A stretch of DNA of 64,000 bases, from NCBI GenBank assembly GCA_963787485.1, contig CAWBDF010000006.1, forward strand, positions 502,320 to 566,319, written 5' to 3'. The translations under genes and the position numbers were made by a program. Source of the DNA: Bog-473 sp963787485 (GTDB lineage: Bacteria; Actinomycetota; Acidimicrobiia; Acidimicrobiales; RAAP-2). Each line of letters opens with the position of its first letter. Within the stretch, counting starts at the first letter, position 1. A model generated the notes under the pieces. That model did no database searches, had not been told where the DNA came from, and saw only the letters and a program-made list of their open reading frames with translations. This document shows, piece by piece, positions 16,326 to 24,780 of the stretch.

Positions 16326-17770
16326 GGCCGGGCCTCCGTGCCGCGCCCACCGGGCATCGGCTCGACCTCGCCTGGCCGGAAGTAGAGGTAGCGGCCCTGC
16401 CATAGGAGCTCGGATGCCGCTGGGTCGTCGTCGAGGGTGACGGCGAGGTGGACCCCGCCGTCGACGTCCGCGAATACGCCGGCCACGGTCCCGCACCGGC
16501 CATCGAGGAACATGTCCTGCGCGTCCGCCTGTCCCGATGGGTGGAGCCGGACAGCCGACCCCTGCGCCAGTTCGATGCCCTTCACGCAGACCGAGTCCGT
16601 CCACGGGTCGACCGACTCGTCCGACGCCGGGTCCCACCACGGGGGGGCGTCCGCCCCGGGGGTGGTCGAGGTGGACCATTGCGGCTCGACCGGGCGCATC
16701 TGCCCGTGGAGGCGGCTCATGGTCTCGGGTGACAGCGAGTCGCAACGATCGATGATGGCGGCGGCGCGGGCGTCCGTCCCCCGGGCCTCGGCTTTCTCCG
16801 TGTCGGTGAGCGTCATCACCCGCAGCGCCAGGATCTCGTCGATCTCGAGTGCGTCGTAGAGGTCGCCCGGACTCTGGTTCGCCACTTCGGGGTGGTCGTA
16901 GAGGATGATCGGCGAGGAGAGCACCACGTCATTGCGGCCAATGAGGACCGGATAGGTGCCATCGCTCCGGCAGGCCCGAGCTGCCTCGACGGCATCCTCG
17001 GGAGGATCGAGAAGCGACACGAACGTCGCGCCGTCAACGGCCAACATGGTGTGCACGGCCACCAGGCTCTGGGCCACGACGTCCGCTCTCGCTGATCGTT
17101 CGTCGCTCCACCAAGTGGTGTTCTCCACGGTCACGCTCACTTTCACGTACGGCGAGCCGTCGGGTTCGGGGACCGTGGCGACCCGGACGGCGCCGTCGAT
17201 GGGGATGCGCTCGCGAACGAAGCGACCGACCAGGGTGCCGTCAGCCGTGTGGACGTGCTCGGTCTGGGACCCGCCCTCGAGGTGGAACGGCAGCTCGTCG
17301 GCGGCGGTGCCGCCGGGGGGGATCACGAGAGGGGGCAGGTCGACCATGTGGTCGACCGCCTCGTCCCACTCCACGTGGAATGTCCCGTCCACCTCGAGGG
17401 CGTCGATCGGCCCGAACGCAGGCAAGGCGGAAGCGACCCCCTTCTCCGGCAAGCGGGCTTCGACTCTGCGGCGCTGCGTCTGCAGGCAGCGGACGCGCAC
17501 TCGGAGGCTCGCGGGCTCGAGCCGCCCGCCGAGGTCGACGAGGCATTCGGTCCGGGCCGACCAGCGCTCGGACCCGTCCGTCACGCTGTAGGCCCGTGGG
17601 GTCAGCACGCCCCACTGGAAGCGCACCTGGTTCTTGCGGGAGGAGGCCCGGTAGGGGTAGAGGACGTAGCCCTCGTAGAGGACTGCATCGGCCACCGTTC
17701 TCGCCGTCTCGAACCGGTCCTCTCCGAGTGCGGCAGGGAGTTGGGGGGATGTCGTGCCGGTCGCGCTCAT
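16322..17770 (-). CDS. 482-aa hydrogenase-operon protein of unknown function
   Basis: ATG at 17770 overlaps the DUF6084 stop. The N-terminal region (LYEGYVLYPYRASSRKNQVR) is followed by beta-rich sequence (VKVSVTVENTTWWSDERSAR) and a helical acidic middle (LYDALEIDEILALRVMTLTD). The last 80 residues form a small barrel-like region (GTVAGVFADVDGGVHLAVTL; WQGRYLYFRPGEVEPM). No catalytic motif or membrane helix is visible. I recall proteins opening this way beside actinobacterial high-affinity hydrogenases with DUF6084, DUF5947 and NifU-domain genes, so it is probably a dedicated assembly or structural partner. Function unknown. Confidence 0.8.
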   Translation of the reverse strand: MSATGTTSPQLPAALGEDRFETARTVADAVLYEGYVLYPYRASSRKNQVRFQWGVLTPRAYSVTDGSERWSARTECLVDLGGRLEPASLRVRVRCLQTQRRRVEARLPEKGVASALPAFGPIDALEVDGTFHVEWDEAVDHMVDLPPLVIPPGGTAADELPFHLEGGSQTEHVHTADGTLVGRFVRERIPIDGAVRVATVPEPDGSPYVKVSVTVENTTWWSDERSARADVVAQSLVAVHTMLAVDGATFVSLLDPPEDAVEAARACRSDGTYPVLIGRNDVVLSSPIILYDHPEVANQSPGDLYDALEIDEILALRVMTLTDTEKAEARGTDARAAAIIDRCDSLSPETMSRLHGQMRPVEPQWSTSTTPGADAPPWWDPASDESVDPWTDSVCVKGIELAQGSAVRLHPSGQADAQDMFLDGRCGTVAGVFADVDGGVHLAVTLDDDPAASELLWQGRYLYFRPGEVEPMPGGRGTEARP

Positions 17771-18408
17771 GGCCCCTCCTCCTCTGCCTCCTTGAGGAGC
17801 TGCGCAAAGGCCTGGTCCCAGGTCGGGAGGCCTCGGTTCGCCCGGAAACGCTGAAGGTCGTCCAGCGTGTCGCGTCGGACGCGGATGAAGCCGCTCCCGG
17901 GGAAGTACGCGTCCATTGTGTTGCGCCAGACGGCGACGGGCAGACGGTAGGAGGACTCGGTCGACCACGAGAGCGGTTCGGCCGAGAACCCAGAGGACCC
18001 CTGGGTGAACACGGTCCCCGAGAAGAGGAAGATCAGAGGTATGTCGCCGTCACCCAACGCGTGCATGTACTTGGCACCGGCAACCTCGAAGTCGTAGGTG
18101 CATTCGACCGGCAGGTCGAACTCCGTGGTCCCGTCGAACCGGCCCACCGTCGACGAGACGTGCGTCCACAGGAAGGGACGAAGGGAGTTCCCCCACTGGG
18201 GGGTCTCGCCGAACAGCTCATAGAGTCGCTCCTCCTCCTGCTCGCTGTAGCGACGGCGCTGCGGCTCGATCCGGATTTGGCATCGCAGGGCCGCTGCATG
18301 CACGTGTTTCGCGTCGGCCTCCTCTGCCCGGGTCCGGAACATGATCGTCGGAACCGCGGCGTGCGGCTCCGTCCTGGCGTCGACCACCTCGAATCGGAGG
18401 TCGGTCAC
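17767..18408 (-). CDS. DUF6084 family protein
   Basis: 213 aa, GTG overlapping the DUF5947 stop. It reads as a beta-rich cytoplasmic protein: LRFEVVDARTEPHAAVPTIM at the start, then IRIEPQRRRYSEQEEERLYE, LPVECTYDFEVAGAKYMHAL and PLIFLFSGTVF. No cysteine cluster or transmembrane helix is seen. The pattern fits DUF6084, which I know only as a hydrogenase-associated actinobacterial family. Tight coupling to DUF5947 and the 482-aa protein suggests they act together, perhaps in FeS handling with the NifU-domain protein; this is inference. Confidence 0.8.
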   Translation of the reverse strand: MTDLRFEVVDARTEPHAAVPTIMFRTRAEEADAKHVHAAALRCQIRIEPQRRRYSEQEEERLYELFGETPQWGNSLRPFLWTHVSSTVGRFDGTTEFDLPVECTYDFEVAGAKYMHALGDGDIPLIFLFSGTVFTQGSSGFSAEPLSWSTESSYRLPVAVWRNTMDAYFPGSGFIRVRRDTLDDLQRFRANRGLPTWDQAFAQLLKEAEEEGP

Positions 18409-19037
18409 TGAGTGCGCGCCCCGATGTCGGCGAAGAAGTCGTCGAGTTTCCGGTTGGCCTCGCTCCCGCCGTCGAAGCCGCGCCAGAGCATGCGGAGGTG
18501 GCCGACGAGCTCATAGCACGCGTCGATCGGCACGATGTAGCACTCGGCGTCACGATCGCTCCGTTCGCTGGCGGCACGAACGAGGAATGCCTCGACGTCC
18601 GGTTGCATGCTGGCCAGCCGCGGGTTGGCCGCAACCAGATCGGCCCAGGTCTCGAGCGGGAGCTCCGACTCGGTTGCGCCAGCCGGGCCGGGGTAGAAGG
18701 CGGCGATCCGCTGGAGCTCCGAATTGAGGAAGAAGAAGGCAACGCTGACGGGAACCTGCAGGCTGTCCCATTGGGCGGGTGTGAGCTCGAAGTCGCCGAA
18801 CGCCACGTAGCGTTCGGGCACGCTGCGGAAGTGATCGCCACCCGCCCCTTCCGACTCGAAGAGGAGGAAGCACCCACGGCAGGCGCAGAGCAGCGTCCTG
18901 GAGCGCAGGTCCACCAGGTGTCGGTGTGTGCTGGCGATGGGCTCCGAGCACAACTCGCACACTTCCTCGACCGGAGCAGCCAGGCGTGGAGGTGTGCTGG
19001 CCCGGATGCGTTGCAACACGGCGATCGGGTCGGTCAT
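18405..19037 (-). CDS. DUF5947 family protein with CxxC pairs
   Basis: 210 aa, ATG overlapping the stop of the NifU-domain gene. The N-terminus holds VEEVCELCSEPIASTHRHLV and LLCACRGCFLLFE: two CxxC pairs plus His, arranged like a zinc ribbon or a rubredoxin-like iron site. The rest is a mixed helical domain (PAQWDSLQVPVSVAFFFLNS; CYELVGHLRMLWRGFDGG). It is a candidate metal- or FeS-binding partner of the hydrogenase. The metal and reaction are unknown; the four-cysteine pattern is directly visible. Confidence 0.82.
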   Translation of the reverse strand: MTDPIAVLQRIRASTPPRLAAPVEEVCELCSEPIASTHRHLVDLRSRTLLCACRGCFLLFESEGAGGDHFRSVPERYVAFGDFELTPAQWDSLQVPVSVAFFFLNSELQRIAAFYPGPAGATESELPLETWADLVAANPRLASMQPDVEAFLVRAASERSDRDAECYIVPIDACYELVGHLRMLWRGFDGGSEANRKLDDFFADIGARTQ

Positions 19038-19606
19038 CGGATCGCCACCTCGGTCGGGCACGCGTCGTAGAGTGGCTTCTTCAGCCCCAGAGGGACCGGC
19101 ACGGCCGGCGTGGCGCTCACGCGGGGCTCCTCGACGACGATCCGGGTCACCTCGGGCGCCGCCTCCAAGATGGCGGCCTCGACGGCCCCCTGCAAGGTGG
19201 CAGCGGAGGACGGGCACCCGTCGCAGTTACCCAGAAGCCGCAGCTTGACCGCCCCGAGGTCGTCGTCGACCGCCAGCAGCTCCACATCTCCGCCGTGCCG
19301 CCCGAGGAAGGGTCGGACGGACTCCAGTGCGCCTTCCACCCGGGCGTCGAGCGGGTCAGGGTGCAGACCCTGCACCAGCAAGAGGCTGGCGACCAGCTCA
19401 TCGGCGGCGAAGTCGGCGATCACCTCGGGCGCGCGTGCCCGGGTGATCTCGGCCATCCGGGCCAACCCGGCGCCGTAGAGGTCCGAGACCAGGCGCAGGA
19501 GCTCTTCTGCCAAGTCGAGCGAACGAGGATCCGCACTGGCCTGCAGCTCGGTCAGTGCCTGCTCGATCCGCTCACCACTCGCTCGTAGGTTCTGGGGTTC
19601 GGGCAT
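19034..19606 (-). CDS. NifU C-terminal-domain (Nfu-like) FeS protein
   Basis: 190 aa. A helical N-terminal half (about 1-80) precedes a NifU/Nfu domain (about 88-165) with LESVRPFLGRHGGDVELL and the cluster motif LLGNCDGCPSSAATLQGAV. Nfu domains carry a labile [4Fe-4S] cluster for transfer to apoproteins. There are no nif genes here; its place immediately after hhyL implies cluster delivery to HhyS or an electron-transfer role specific to this hydrogenase. The N-terminal extension and the basic C-terminal tail (LGLKKPLYDACPTEVAIR) are additions to the minimal Nfu fold. Confidence 0.88.
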   Translation of the reverse strand: MPEPQNLRASGERIEQALTELQASADPRSLDLAEELLRLVSDLYGAGLARMAEITRARAPEVIADFAADELVASLLLVQGLHPDPLDARVEGALESVRPFLGRHGGDVELLAVDDDLGAVKLRLLGNCDGCPSSAATLQGAVEAAILEAAPEVTRIVVEEPRVSATPAVPVPLGLKKPLYDACPTEVAIR

Positions 19607-19618
19607 TTCTCCGTGCGA

Positions 19619-21406
19619 TCAGAACAGATCGTCCGCGTGAGCCATCTGGGTGGGGGAGTGGACCTTCTTCAGCACCTTTCCCTTGCCCAGGTACATGTGG
19701 ACGCCGCAGGGCAGGCAGGGGTCGAAGCTGCGGACGGATCGCATGATATCGATGCCCTTGAAATTCTCCTTGGTGTTCTCCTCGAAGATCGGCGTGTCGA
19801 TCACCGCGTCCTCGTAGGGCCCCGGAGTTCCATAGCTGTCGCGCGGGTTGGCGTTCCACGGAGTCGGCGGGTACGGGTGGTAGTTGGCGATCTTGCCGCC
19901 CTTGATCACCAGGTGGTGGGACAGGACGCCGCGCACCGCCTCCGTGAACCCGCACCCAATCGCTTCATCAGGCACCTCGAAGGGCTCCCAGGTTTTTGTC
20001 TTGCCGGCCCGGACGTCCTTGAGCGCCAGCTCAATGAAGTCCAGCGCCGCGGCGGCGGCGTAGGCCTGGAAGTAGGTCCGCGCCCTGTCGCGCTCGATCG
20101 TGTTGGACCACTGGGGGATCTTCCACTCCAGGTCGACCGGCCCCTCGAGGGCGGTCTTGGGCAGGTGGATCTTCACGCTCGTGCCGGTTGCGTCCAGGTG
20201 GTCCGTGTGCACCAGGCCCGACAGGGCGGTCGACCAGAGCCGGGCCAAGGGTCCGCCTCCGGTGTCGAGGGCCAAGTGGTCCTTGCCGTCGAACCAGCGG
20301 GGTGCCATCACCCAGCTGTAGTTCCCGTCGAAGTCGCGCTTCTGCGGCTGAGGGTTGGTGTGCTGGTTCCAGGGGTGCCGCCGGTCCACCGGGTTCCCGA
20401 GAGGATCGCGGGTGACGAACATCTCCTGGTCCTCCCAGTCGTCGTAGAAGGAGTGACCGAGCAGGATCCGGATGCCGAGGTTGATTTCGACGAGGTCGTT
20501 CGTGACCAGCTTGCCGTCCACGACGATGCCGGGGGTCACGCCCATGGCGCGGCCCCACTTGGTCATGTCCTTGTAGTCGAAGTTGCAGACTTCGGGATCC
20601 TGGAATGCTCCCCAACAGTTGAGCAGGATCCGTCTCCGGCCGACCTCCTCGTATCCCGGCATGGCCTCGTAGAAGAAGTCGAAGAGGTCGTCGTGCATCG
20701 GCACGACCCGCTTCATGAACTCGACGTAGCGCTGCAGGCGCGTGTAGTAGTCGGTGAAGAGCTGGATGGTCGCCGTCGTACCCACGCCGCCGGGGTAGAG
20801 GGTCGACGGGTGGACGTGGCGGCCCTCCATCAGGCAGAACATCTCCCGGGTGTACCGGCTCACTTGGAGCGCCTCGCGGTAGAACTCGCCCGAGAAGGGG
20901 TTGAGCGACCGCATGATGTCGCCGATCGTCTTGTAGCCGTGAGCCCCCGCATGCGGCGCTTCGGTCCTGTTGGCCTGCTCGAGCACGCCCGGGTTGGTTT
21001 CGGCCACCATCTTCTCGCAGAAGTCCACCCCCACGAGGTTCTCCTGGAAGATGTTGTGGTCGAACATGTACTCGGCTGCCTCGCCGAGATTCACGATTTG
21101 CTCGCCCAGGGCGGGCGGGTAGACCCCATACGCCATGTTCTGGGCGTAGCAGGAACAGGTGGCGTGGTTGTCGCCGCAGATCCCACAGATCCGGCTGGTG
21201 ATGAAGTGCGCGTCCCTCGGATCCTTGCCCTTCATGAAGATGCTGTAGCCCCGGAAGATCGAGGACGTGCTGTGGCATTCCGCCACTTTCCCCTTGCCGA
21301 AGTCGATCTTGGTGTATATGCCCAGGCTCCCCACGATGCGCGTGATGGGGTCCCACGCCATCTCCACCAGCCCGTTGGCGTCCTCGGTAAACTTCTTGGT
21401 GGCCAT
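19619..21406 (-). CDS. hhyL: [NiFe]-hydrogenase large subunit, group 1h-like
   Basis: 595 aa. It houses the NiFe(CN)2CO centre that oxidises H2. The L1 motif SRICGICGDNHATCSCYAQ (from residue 71; Cys74, Cys77) and L2 motif DPCLPCGVH (residues 562-570; Cys564, Cys567) give all four metal ligands. Residues 571-595 form the tail expected to be cut off by the protease at 15801. The DPCLPCGVHMY form of L2 and the neighbour set fit the high-affinity actinobacterial group 1h (older name group 5). ATG at 21406 follows GGAGGTAG and lies 5 bp after hhyS. Intact and full length. Confidence 0.96.
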   Translation of the reverse strand: MATKKFTEDANGLVEMAWDPITRIVGSLGIYTKIDFGKGKVAECHSTSSIFRGYSIFMKGKDPRDAHFITSRICGICGDNHATCSCYAQNMAYGVYPPALGEQIVNLGEAAEYMFDHNIFQENLVGVDFCEKMVAETNPGVLEQANRTEAPHAGAHGYKTIGDIMRSLNPFSGEFYREALQVSRYTREMFCLMEGRHVHPSTLYPGGVGTTATIQLFTDYYTRLQRYVEFMKRVVPMHDDLFDFFYEAMPGYEEVGRRRILLNCWGAFQDPEVCNFDYKDMTKWGRAMGVTPGIVVDGKLVTNDLVEINLGIRILLGHSFYDDWEDQEMFVTRDPLGNPVDRRHPWNQHTNPQPQKRDFDGNYSWVMAPRWFDGKDHLALDTGGGPLARLWSTALSGLVHTDHLDATGTSVKIHLPKTALEGPVDLEWKIPQWSNTIERDRARTYFQAYAAAAALDFIELALKDVRAGKTKTWEPFEVPDEAIGCGFTEAVRGVLSHHLVIKGGKIANYHPYPPTPWNANPRDSYGTPGPYEDAVIDTPIFEENTKENFKGIDIMRSVRSFDPCLPCGVHMYLGKGKVLKKVHSPTQMAHADDLF

Positions 21407-21411
21407 GCGCC

Positions 21412-22467
21412 CTACCTCCAGATCTTCTTGTAGCCGGTCGACAATTCGCTGCCCGGTGTGCGCCACCTGGGCTCGTCATCGAGCGTGTGGAGCGTGATCT
21501 TGCGCAATCCGCGAATGGCGTTCCCGTAGAGCCCCGAGGCCAGCGTCGAGACCTTCGACCCCGGTGGCTCGTCCATGAACGGCATGAACTTGTCCGGGAA
21601 GCCGGGCATGGTGCAGCCGATGCAGATCCCCCCGACATTCGGGCAACCCCCGACGCCGTTGATCCACCCCCGCTTCGGCACGTTGCACTTGACTACGGGC
21701 CCCCAGCAGCCGAGCTTGACGATGCACTTGGGCGAGCCGTACTCGGTCGCGAAGTCACCCTGTTCGTAGTAGCCGGCACGGTCGCAGCCTTCGTGCACGG
21801 TGCTCCCGAACAGCCACTGAGGCCGCAGCGAGTCATCCAGCGGGATCATGGGCGCCTGCCCCGTGGCCTGGTACAGCAGATAGAGGATCGTTTCCGACAG
21901 GTTGTCCGGATGGGTCGGGCAACCAGGCACGCACACGATCGGGATGCCGGCCTTGGAGGTCCAACCCCATCCGAGATAGTCGGGCACACCCATGGCACCG
22001 GTGGGATTGCCGGCCATAGCGTGGATACCCCCGTAGCAGGCACATGTTCCGGCGGCCAGCACGACGAGGGCCTTCGGGGCCAGGCGGTCCAGCCACTCAC
22101 TGGTCGTCATGGGCTGGTCGGTTTCGGGATTGTTCCCGAAACCGCACCAATAGCCCTCCTTCTTGATCGCCTCGTTGGGAATGGACCCCTCGACGACGAG
22201 GACGAAGGGATCGAGTTCTCCCCGATCGGCCTTGAAGAACCATTCGATGAAGTCGTCGGCGCCGCCTACCGGACCGTTCTCGAAGTCGATCAGCGGCCAG
22301 TGCACGGCGATCTTGGGGAGTCCCGGGAGTGCACCGAGGGCGATCTCCTCGATGCTGGGCTGAGTCGCAGCCGTGAGCGCGACAGAATCGCCGTCACAAC
22401 TGAGTCCGGCGTTGATCCAGAGGACATGGACCACCGCTTCTTCGGTCGCAGTGTCAGTCGCCGTCAA
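21412..22467 (-). CDS. hhyS: [NiFe]-hydrogenase small subunit, group 1h-like
   Basis: 351 aa, with a TTG start preceded by GGGGAGG. It carries the electron-relay FeS clusters. The proximal-cluster motif reads WINAGLSCDGDSVALTAA: the usual CxGC is CDGD, so Asp27 replaces a cysteine, the 3Cys/1Asp arrangement reported for oxygen-tolerant actinobacterial-type hydrogenases. Further cluster motifs are LAAGTCACYGGIHAM, VCVPGCPTHPDNL, and the C-terminal IVKLGCWGPVVKCNVPKRGW and VGGICIGCTMPGFPDKF. No Tat signal is present, so the enzyme is cytoplasmic. First gene of a 14-kb operon. Confidence 0.96.
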   Translation of the reverse strand: MTATDTATEEAVVHVLWINAGLSCDGDSVALTAATQPSIEEIALGALPGLPKIAVHWPLIDFENGPVGGADDFIEWFFKADRGELDPFVLVVEGSIPNEAIKKEGYWCGFGNNPETDQPMTTSEWLDRLAPKALVVLAAGTCACYGGIHAMAGNPTGAMGVPDYLGWGWTSKAGIPIVCVPGCPTHPDNLSETILYLLYQATGQAPMIPLDDSLRPQWLFGSTVHEGCDRAGYYEQGDFATEYGSPKCIVKLGCWGPVVKCNVPKRGWINGVGGCPNVGGICIGCTMPGFPDKFMPFMDEPPGSKVSTLASGLYGNAIRGLRKITLHTLDDEPRWRTPGSELSTGYKKIWR

Positions 22468-22588
22468 TTTGCCCTCCCCGGTCCTGGCCGCGCGAGGTTG
22501 TGCGGCTGGAACAAGTCTCAGGCTGCTTCCGTCCCCTGTAAATAAGTGTCTTTTGCACCCTCCTCAGGAAGAGCCCGCGGCTCGACCA

Positions 22589-22617
22589 TTGACACTCCGG
22601 GTTCGCCGGACGAGCAT
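22589..22617 (+). promoter_or_regulatory. Candidate promoter of the PadR-YceI gene
   Basis: TTGACA (22589-22594), a 17-bp gap and GAGCAT (22612-22617) predict a start at about 22624, three bases before the ATG at 22627, so the transcript may be nearly leaderless. The -35 is perfect and the -10 weak. The same 160-bp gap must hold the divergent hhyS promoter, for which I see only an AT-rich patch (22540-22556). Confidence 0.4.
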
Positions 22618-22626
22618 CGACGGTGC

Positions 22627-23787
22627 ATGGCCATGGAACAGCGGGCCGGGGGGCCGTCGGCAACCGAGGGTGTGGCTCGCTTCGAGCTGGCGCCACCTCG
22701 CCGCTTCATGCTGCCTGCGATCCTTCTTTTGCTGTCCGAGCAACCTGGGTACGGATACGGCCTCGTGCCACGCCTCGTCGAATTCCGGTTTGGCCACGTC
22801 GATCGCCCGGCTGTCTACCGGGCCCTGGCCCAGCTCGAGCGGGATGGCCTGGTGCAGGTCTCGGCACACGGGCACCAGCCCGGGCAGGCGCGCCGCGTCT
22901 ACTCGGTGACGCCGTTGGGCGAGCGGATGCTCCGGGTGTGGATGGGGGTCATCCGGGAGGAGCACGCCCACCTGGGCGAGGTCATCCGGCGCTACCAGGC
23001 GACCGCCACGATCGACTCGGTCCTGTCCGAGGTCGAGGGCGGATGGGTGCCCGAGCTGGACCTGGCTTGGTCATCCGTGTCGACGACCTCCATGTGGCGC
23101 CGACGGCTGATTCCGCCGGACAATGACAGCGACGACCCCATCTCCCAGCTCCCAGACCCGCCGGGGGGACCGCTGAGTTCGGCTTCGGACCGATCACCGG
23201 GGGACCTCGGATCGCCGCACCATGCGGGCTCAGCGCGTCCCGACATCTTCTCGAGGAGTCCCACAATGGGCCGGTTCGTGCTCGATCCTGAGAGGTCAGC
23301 GGTGCTGATCGATGCCCGTTCGACGGTCGGACCCATCTGCTTCTCCACGACCGGGGTGCAGGGCTCGCTGTACGCCGCCATGGGGGATGGGGGCGTGAGC
23401 ACGGAGATCCCTCCGACGGGTTGGCTCACCATCGACATGACCCGATTGAGCTCGGGCAACAAGCTCTATGACGCCGAACTCCACCGCCGTATCAACTCCC
23501 GGCGCTTTCCGACCGCCAAGGTGGAACTGACGGAATGCGCGCCGAGTGCGCCCGGCTGGCGCTACCACCTCCGAGGTGAGTTGACGTTCCATGGCATCAC
23601 GCGCCGGACGGAGGGGACCGTGCGCATGGAGTCCGCATCGGACGATCGCATCGTCATCAGCGGCGAGCAGGCCTTCGACATTCGGGACTTCGCGCTTCCT
23701 TCGCCGACCATGCTGATGTTCCGCATCTTCCCAGACGTGCGCGTACGCCTGTACGCGGAGGCAGAGCGGTCCGACGAGGACGACTAA
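22627..23787 (+). CDS. PadR-type regulator fused to a YceI domain
   Basis: 386 aa. Residues about 20-130 form a PadR winged helix (MLPAILLLLSEQPGYGYGLV; DRPAVYRALAQLERDGLVQV; RRVYSVTPLGERML). A flexible Pro/Ser/Asp linker (about 160-215) joins a YceI barrel (about 220-375: SAVLIDARSTVGPICFS; LHRRINSRRFPTAKVEL; GEQAFDIRDFALPSPTMLMF). ATG at 22627 is preferred. It diverges from hhyS. A DNA-binding domain joined to a lipocalin-like ligand domain suggests a one-component sensor of a lipid or quinone-like molecule that controls the hydrogenase operon; this is inference. The linker has no internal stop or frameshift. Confidence 0.85.
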   Translation: MAMEQRAGGPSATEGVARFELAPPRRFMLPAILLLLSEQPGYGYGLVPRLVEFRFGHVDRPAVYRALAQLERDGLVQVSAHGHQPGQARRVYSVTPLGERMLRVWMGVIREEHAHLGEVIRRYQATATIDSVLSEVEGGWVPELDLAWSSVSTTSMWRRRLIPPDNDSDDPISQLPDPPGGPLSSASDRSPGDLGSPHHAGSARPDIFSRSPTMGRFVLDPERSAVLIDARSTVGPICFSTTGVQGSLYAAMGDGGVSTEIPPTGWLTIDMTRLSSGNKLYDAELHRRINSRRFPTAKVELTECAPSAPGWRYHLRGELTFHGITRRTEGTVRMESASDDRIVISGEQAFDIRDFALPSPTMLMFRIFPDVRVRLYAEAERSDEDD

Positions 23788-23902
23788 CGACTGACGTTCC
23801 GTTTCGACCATTCATGCCCGCCGGGTCGAAATGGCCGTTGGAGTCAGGGAGCACGTCACGATCCTGGGACGAATTCCTCGGGTCGTGCCGCGGCAGCGGC
23901 CC

Positions 23903-24733
23903 TCAATGAGGTGAATCCAAGTCCTCCCGGGGGCTGGCCTGATCGGTGACGTCCTGGCCGATACCCCGCAGACCGACGGCCTTGCCGTCCGAACCCAGGA
24001 TCGGGTCGGCATACACCCACACGACGTGCGTCTTCTTGTCGGGGTGGATGACCTGATACTCCAGGTCAAGCGGACTGGACGAGCCCACCGACGCAATCAT
24101 GGCTCCCCGAACCCGGTCGCTGTCGCTGCCACGAATCCGCGCCATATAGGACTCGAAAGTGCCGGCGAAATCCAATGGGTCGATCCCATGGATCAGGTGG
24201 AACTCCGTGCTCCATTGCACAGCACCTGTCCTCAGGTCCCAGAGCCAACTGCCGACGTGAGAGAGCGCTTCGGCCTCTTTCAGCCGGGCGTCGATTTCGG
24301 CCAGGGTCGCCTGAGCGAGATGCTGCTCGGTCACGTCGCGTGCCACGATCACCCGCCCGAAGGTCTGACCCTCGTCGTCGACCAGCGGTGCCAGGGAGAG
24401 GGAAACGGGTATGGGGAGCCCATCGGGGCGCACGATTTCGGTCTCGAAGTGCCGGATCCGTTCGCCGGCTCCCACCCTGGCGATCACCTCGACAACCTCC
24501 TCCCAGAGATGTGGGGCAAACAGGATGGCGATGGGACCGCCCTCAACGTGGCGCGGAGTTCTGCCGAAGAGCCTCTCTGCGTTCTCGCTGAAGTAGGTCA
24601 CGACGGCCACGGGATCGCAGGTGATGACTGCATCGTCGGTCAACTCGACGATCGCACGGAGGAACGCTCCCGTTGGGCCTACGTGATCAAGGGCATCTCG
24701 TCCAATATTGCCCGTCTCATCCGTGACGCCCAT
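23903..24733 (-). CDS. Two-PAS-domain protein without an output domain
   Basis: 276 aa. Two PAS domains: residues about 25-135 (FLRAIVELTDDAVITCDPVA; ENAERLFGRTP; FGRVIVARDVTEQHL) and about 155-270 (ALSHVGSWLWDLRTGAVQWS; GIDPLDFAGTFESYM; YADPILGSDGKAVGLRGIGQ with a PAC-type end). There is no kinase, GGDEF or HTH domain, so it must signal through protein contacts or binds a cofactor only. ATG at 24733 is chosen for GGAG five bases upstream. It lies between two hydrogenase gene groups and could be a redox or oxygen sensor for them. Partner unknown. Confidence 0.82.
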   Translation of the reverse strand: MGVTDETGNIGRDALDHVGPTGAFLRAIVELTDDAVITCDPVAVVTYFSENAERLFGRTPRHVEGGPIAILFAPHLWEEVVEVIARVGAGERIRHFETEIVRPDGLPIPVSLSLAPLVDDEGQTFGRVIVARDVTEQHLAQATLAEIDARLKEAEALSHVGSWLWDLRTGAVQWSTEFHLIHGIDPLDFAGTFESYMARIRGSDSDRVRGAMIASVGSSSPLDLEYQVIHPDKKTHVVWVYADPILGSDGKAVGLRGIGQDVTDQASPREDLDSPH

Positions 24734-24744
24734 GGATTCTCCGG

Positions 24745-24780
24745 CTGACCTCGGTGTCGCTGCTGACCTCGGTGTCGCTG
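24745..24780. repeat. Exact 18-bp tandem duplication upstream of the PAS gene
   Basis: CTGACCTCGGTGTCGCTG occurs twice without a gap, 12 bp upstream of the chosen PAS start codon. It could be a regulator site pair or a replication slippage product; it keeps frame with a longer N-terminal reading. Confidence 0.6.

Noticed and set aside
19034..19606. NifU-type protein as evidence for nitrogen fixation
   Set aside because: Only the C-terminal Nfu domain is present and no nif genes are near; coupling to hhyL explains it.
19613..21433. 606-codon plus-strand open frame opposite hhyL
   Set aside because: Antisense shadow of a strongly conserved gene with all hydrogenase motifs; His/Val/Arg-rich composition and no domain.
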